DNA of 6,448 nucleotides, taken from assembly GCA_028275425.1 (NCBI GenBank), contig JAPWUT010000103.1:1-6448 (forward strand), in the 5' to 3' direction. This DNA is from Anaerolineae bacterium. GTDB lineage: Bacteria; Chloroflexota; Anaerolineae; SpSt-600. This document shows positions 5,155 to 6,448 of this stretch, one piece after another (within the stretch, counting starts at the first letter, position 1; the number at the start of each line of letters is the position of its first letter). Below the pieces are notes generated by a model. That model was given only the letters and a program-made list of their open reading frames with translations, was not told the DNA's origin and searched no databases. A program made the position numbers and the translations under genes.

Positions 5155-6306
5155 TTAGATGCTCAGTATTACTGCAGCCCCGCTGGTGGTGGGGATTCCA
5201 CGCCATCCGAAGGCCAAACCCACTTGGGCATCAGGGATTTGGCGTTTGCCGGCCTCCCCTCGCAGTTGGAAGACCACTTCCATAACTCTGGCCAGGCCGG
5301 AGGCATCAAGCATGTGGCCCATCCCCAAATTCCCACCCGAAGGGTTCACAGGGAATTCCCCCTCCAGGGAGGTATAGCCCTCTTCGGTCAGTATGCCAGC
5401 CTCCCCGGGAGCACAAAGCCCAAGGGCTTCCATGTGCTGCAATTCCTTGTAGGCAAAGGTATCGTCAATCTCGGCAAAATCAATTTCGTGGCGGGGGTTA
5501 CGGATGCCGGCCATCTCGTAGGCCATTTTGGCCGCTTTCGTAGCGTAATCGGCCCTGGCCCAAGGGCGAGATTCAAGCCAGAAGGTGTCGTTGGCCCAGC
5601 CTATTCCCCGGATCCAGATGGGTTTATCTGAGAGGGCCCTCGCCACCTCCCCCGAGGCCAGCACCATGACTATAGCTCCATCGGCATGGCGGCTTATTTC
5701 CAAGGAGGTCAACGGCTCAGCAATGGGTTCGGAGGCAAGGACGTCCTCAGGGGTGAGTTTGGCGGGATATGAAGCCAGGGGATTGAGTAGGGCGTTTTGA
5801 CGGTTCTTAGCCACTACCATAGCGCATTGCTTGTGGGTAGTTCCGGTCTCGGCCAAGTAGCGGCGCATTTCCATCCCCGCAACAGCATAGGGGTGGAAGG
5901 CCAAAGGCCTGTTGAATATTGGGTCCAGGGCAAAAGCTAAGAGGTGGGAGTGGTAGAGGATGTTGGAGGCTTTGGAGTGGGACTCTACTACTACGATGTC
6001 AAACTGGCCAGTCTTTATTTGGAGGAAAGCGGCGGCAAGGCCGTGGATACCATCGCCGCAAACGGTATGTACTGGCTTCAGGACTCCGCCCAATTGGTCA
6101 GGGACGTATTCGTCAAAGATGCTTGTTCCCTCATTGAAGTCTTCGGAAACGGTGACAAAGCTTTGGACGTCTTTCCTGGGGTTTATTCCTGCTTCTTCGT
6201 AGGCCTTTGTAGCGGCTTCAAACATGAGTTCTTTGTAGGAGACTTCAGGGGTCAAAGGGCGGAAGCCGGCGTAGCCTACTCCTATGATGGCAACCTCTTT
6301 GCTCAT
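5155..6306 (-). CDS. Thiolase-like protein, SCP-x/archaeal type, first gene of the operon
   Basis: A 383-residue paralog of the following thiolase. C83 in VHTVCGDGIHG sits in the nucleophile position. H331 in NPSGGNLGMGHM corresponds to the His of the GHP motif, although the following residues (MLDASG) differ from the common PxGATG. The HDCF motif reads DDTF (281-284), with Asp in place of His. HADGAIVMVLAS (207-218) and QLRGEAGKRQI (347-357) are shared family landmarks. Thiolases join or split beta-ketoacyl-CoA; with two of the three motif residues in place this paralog is the better candidate for real thiolase chemistry, but the Asp substitution leaves direction and substrate open. The ATG at 6306 has GAGGAG seven bases upstream. 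A possible sigma70-like promoter lies about 46 bases before the start, so this may be the first gene of the transcript. Confidence 0.88.
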   Translation of the reverse strand: MSKEVAIIGVGYAGFRPLTPEVSYKELMFEAATKAYEEAGINPRKDVQSFVTVSEDFNEGTSIFDEYVPDQLGGVLKPVHTVCGDGIHGLAAAFLQIKTGQFDIVVVESHSKASNILYHSHLLAFALDPIFNRPLAFHPYAVAGMEMRRYLAETGTTHKQCAMVVAKNRQNALLNPLASYPAKLTPEDVLASEPIAEPLTSLEISRHADGAIVMVLASGEVARALSDKPIWIRGIGWANDTFWLESRPWARADYATKAAKMAYEMAGIRNPRHEIDFAEIDDTFAYKELQHMEALGLCAPGEAGILTEEGYTSLEGEFPVNPSGGNLGMGHMLDASGLARVMEVVFQLRGEAGKRQIPDAQVGLAFGWRGIPTTSGAAVILSI

Positions 6307-6351
6307 GGCTCATCTCCTCATTGAGGTTTTGGCTCACAAAGCCGCTTTTTT

Positions 6352-6379
6352 ATTTTAACCGATTCCCCCAAAAAGGCAA
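6352..6379 (-). promoter_or_regulatory. Possible sigma70-type promoter for the operon
   Basis: On the minus strand TTGCCT (6379-6374) and TAAAAT (6357-6352) are separated by 16 bases, giving four and five matches to the -35 and -10 consensus. Transcription would begin near 6345, leaving a leader of roughly 40 bases before the first thiolase. The leader contains a small inverted repeat, GGCT/AGCC (6331-6343), just ahead of the Shine-Dalgarno site. If the host were archaeal, the A/T-rich block could instead be read as a TATA box. No repressor operator was recognised. Confidence 0.4.
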
Positions 6380-6423
6380 AAATGAGGGAGGCCAGGCCGT
6401 AAACGACCCAGCTAAAATTGCGA

Positions 6424-6448
6424 AGGGCGCTTCCAGCGCCCTATTTTT
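6424..6448 (+). terminator. Intrinsic terminator-like hairpin at the right edge
   Basis: AGGGCGC (6424-6430) and GCGCCCT (6436-6442) form a perfect 7-bp GC-rich stem around a TTCCA loop, followed by ATTTTT up to the window edge. As written it would stop a plus-strand transcript, yet no plus-strand gene ends here. On the minus strand the stem is followed only by a weak, interrupted T-run, so it could partly terminate a gene upstream of the operon. A bidirectional terminator or a barrier to antisense transcription is possible. Confidence 0.5.

Noticed and set aside
5101..5631. Plus-strand open frame of 176 codons
   Set aside because: It crosses two thiolase genes and their junction on the opposite strand and shows no family motifs; it is a shadow frame.
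6331..6356. Second plus-strand terminator (GGCT/AGCC then a T-run)
   Set aside because: The stem is only four to five pairs and no plus-strand gene precedes it; the T-run is more simply the complement of the A-rich promoter region.
1..6448. CRISPR array, tRNA or rRNA genes
   Set aside because: No regularly spaced repeats were seen and no cloverleaf or rRNA-like conserved stretch was recognised by eye on either strand.

Overview
The window reads as one minus-strand operon, transcribed from the right edge toward the left. Strong AGGAGG-type Shine-Dalgarno sites, short or overlapping gene junctions (ATGA, TGATG, TAATG) and base composition somewhat above 50% GC by eye suggest a bacterium. The lineage could be a Chloroflexota- or Firmicutes-like anaerobe or thermophile. 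That placement is a weak inference, and an archaeon is not formally excluded because thiolase/DUF35 pairs are common there.

Layout in transcription order: a leader with a plausible promoter (6352-6379); two divergent SCP-x/archaeal-type thiolase-like proteins (5155-6306 and 3957-5132); an Ntn-hydrolase isoaspartyl peptidase/asparaginase (3115-3960); a PsiE-like four-helix membrane protein (2666-3115); two paralogous DUF35 proteins, each a zinc ribbon plus OB-fold (2142-2651 and 1627-2130); an IS200/IS605-type insertion carrying only tnpB (about 25-1654); and the first six codons of another operon gene, which runs off the left edge. Two thiolases with two DUF35 partners suggest two thiolase-DUF35 acyl-CoA complexes or one mixed complex. 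Both thiolases keep the nucleophilic Cys region, but the HDxF motif is changed in both. One also has Asn in place of the His of the GHP motif, so ordinary thiolysis is not assured.

The most striking structure is the tnpB element. An 8-bp direct repeat (CCTCCTAT on the + strand; ATAGGAGG on the coding strand) lies at 25-32 and 1655-1662 and brackets 1630 bp. Removing one repeat plus the intervening DNA restores a compact DUF35/next-gene junction with a normal Shine-Dalgarno site. The element therefore appears to have inserted at a ribosome binding site and rebuilt that site at its own right end, with the tnpB stop codon inside it. TnpB lacks the usual zinc ribbon but keeps the RuvC-like D/E/D residues. 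The last third of the tnpB frame folds into strong hairpins whose imperfect pairs are G-U only in the tnpB-sense RNA, as expected for an omegaRNA overlapping the tnpB 3' end. Its predicted guide is the start of the downstream gene. No TnpA transposase is present in the window.
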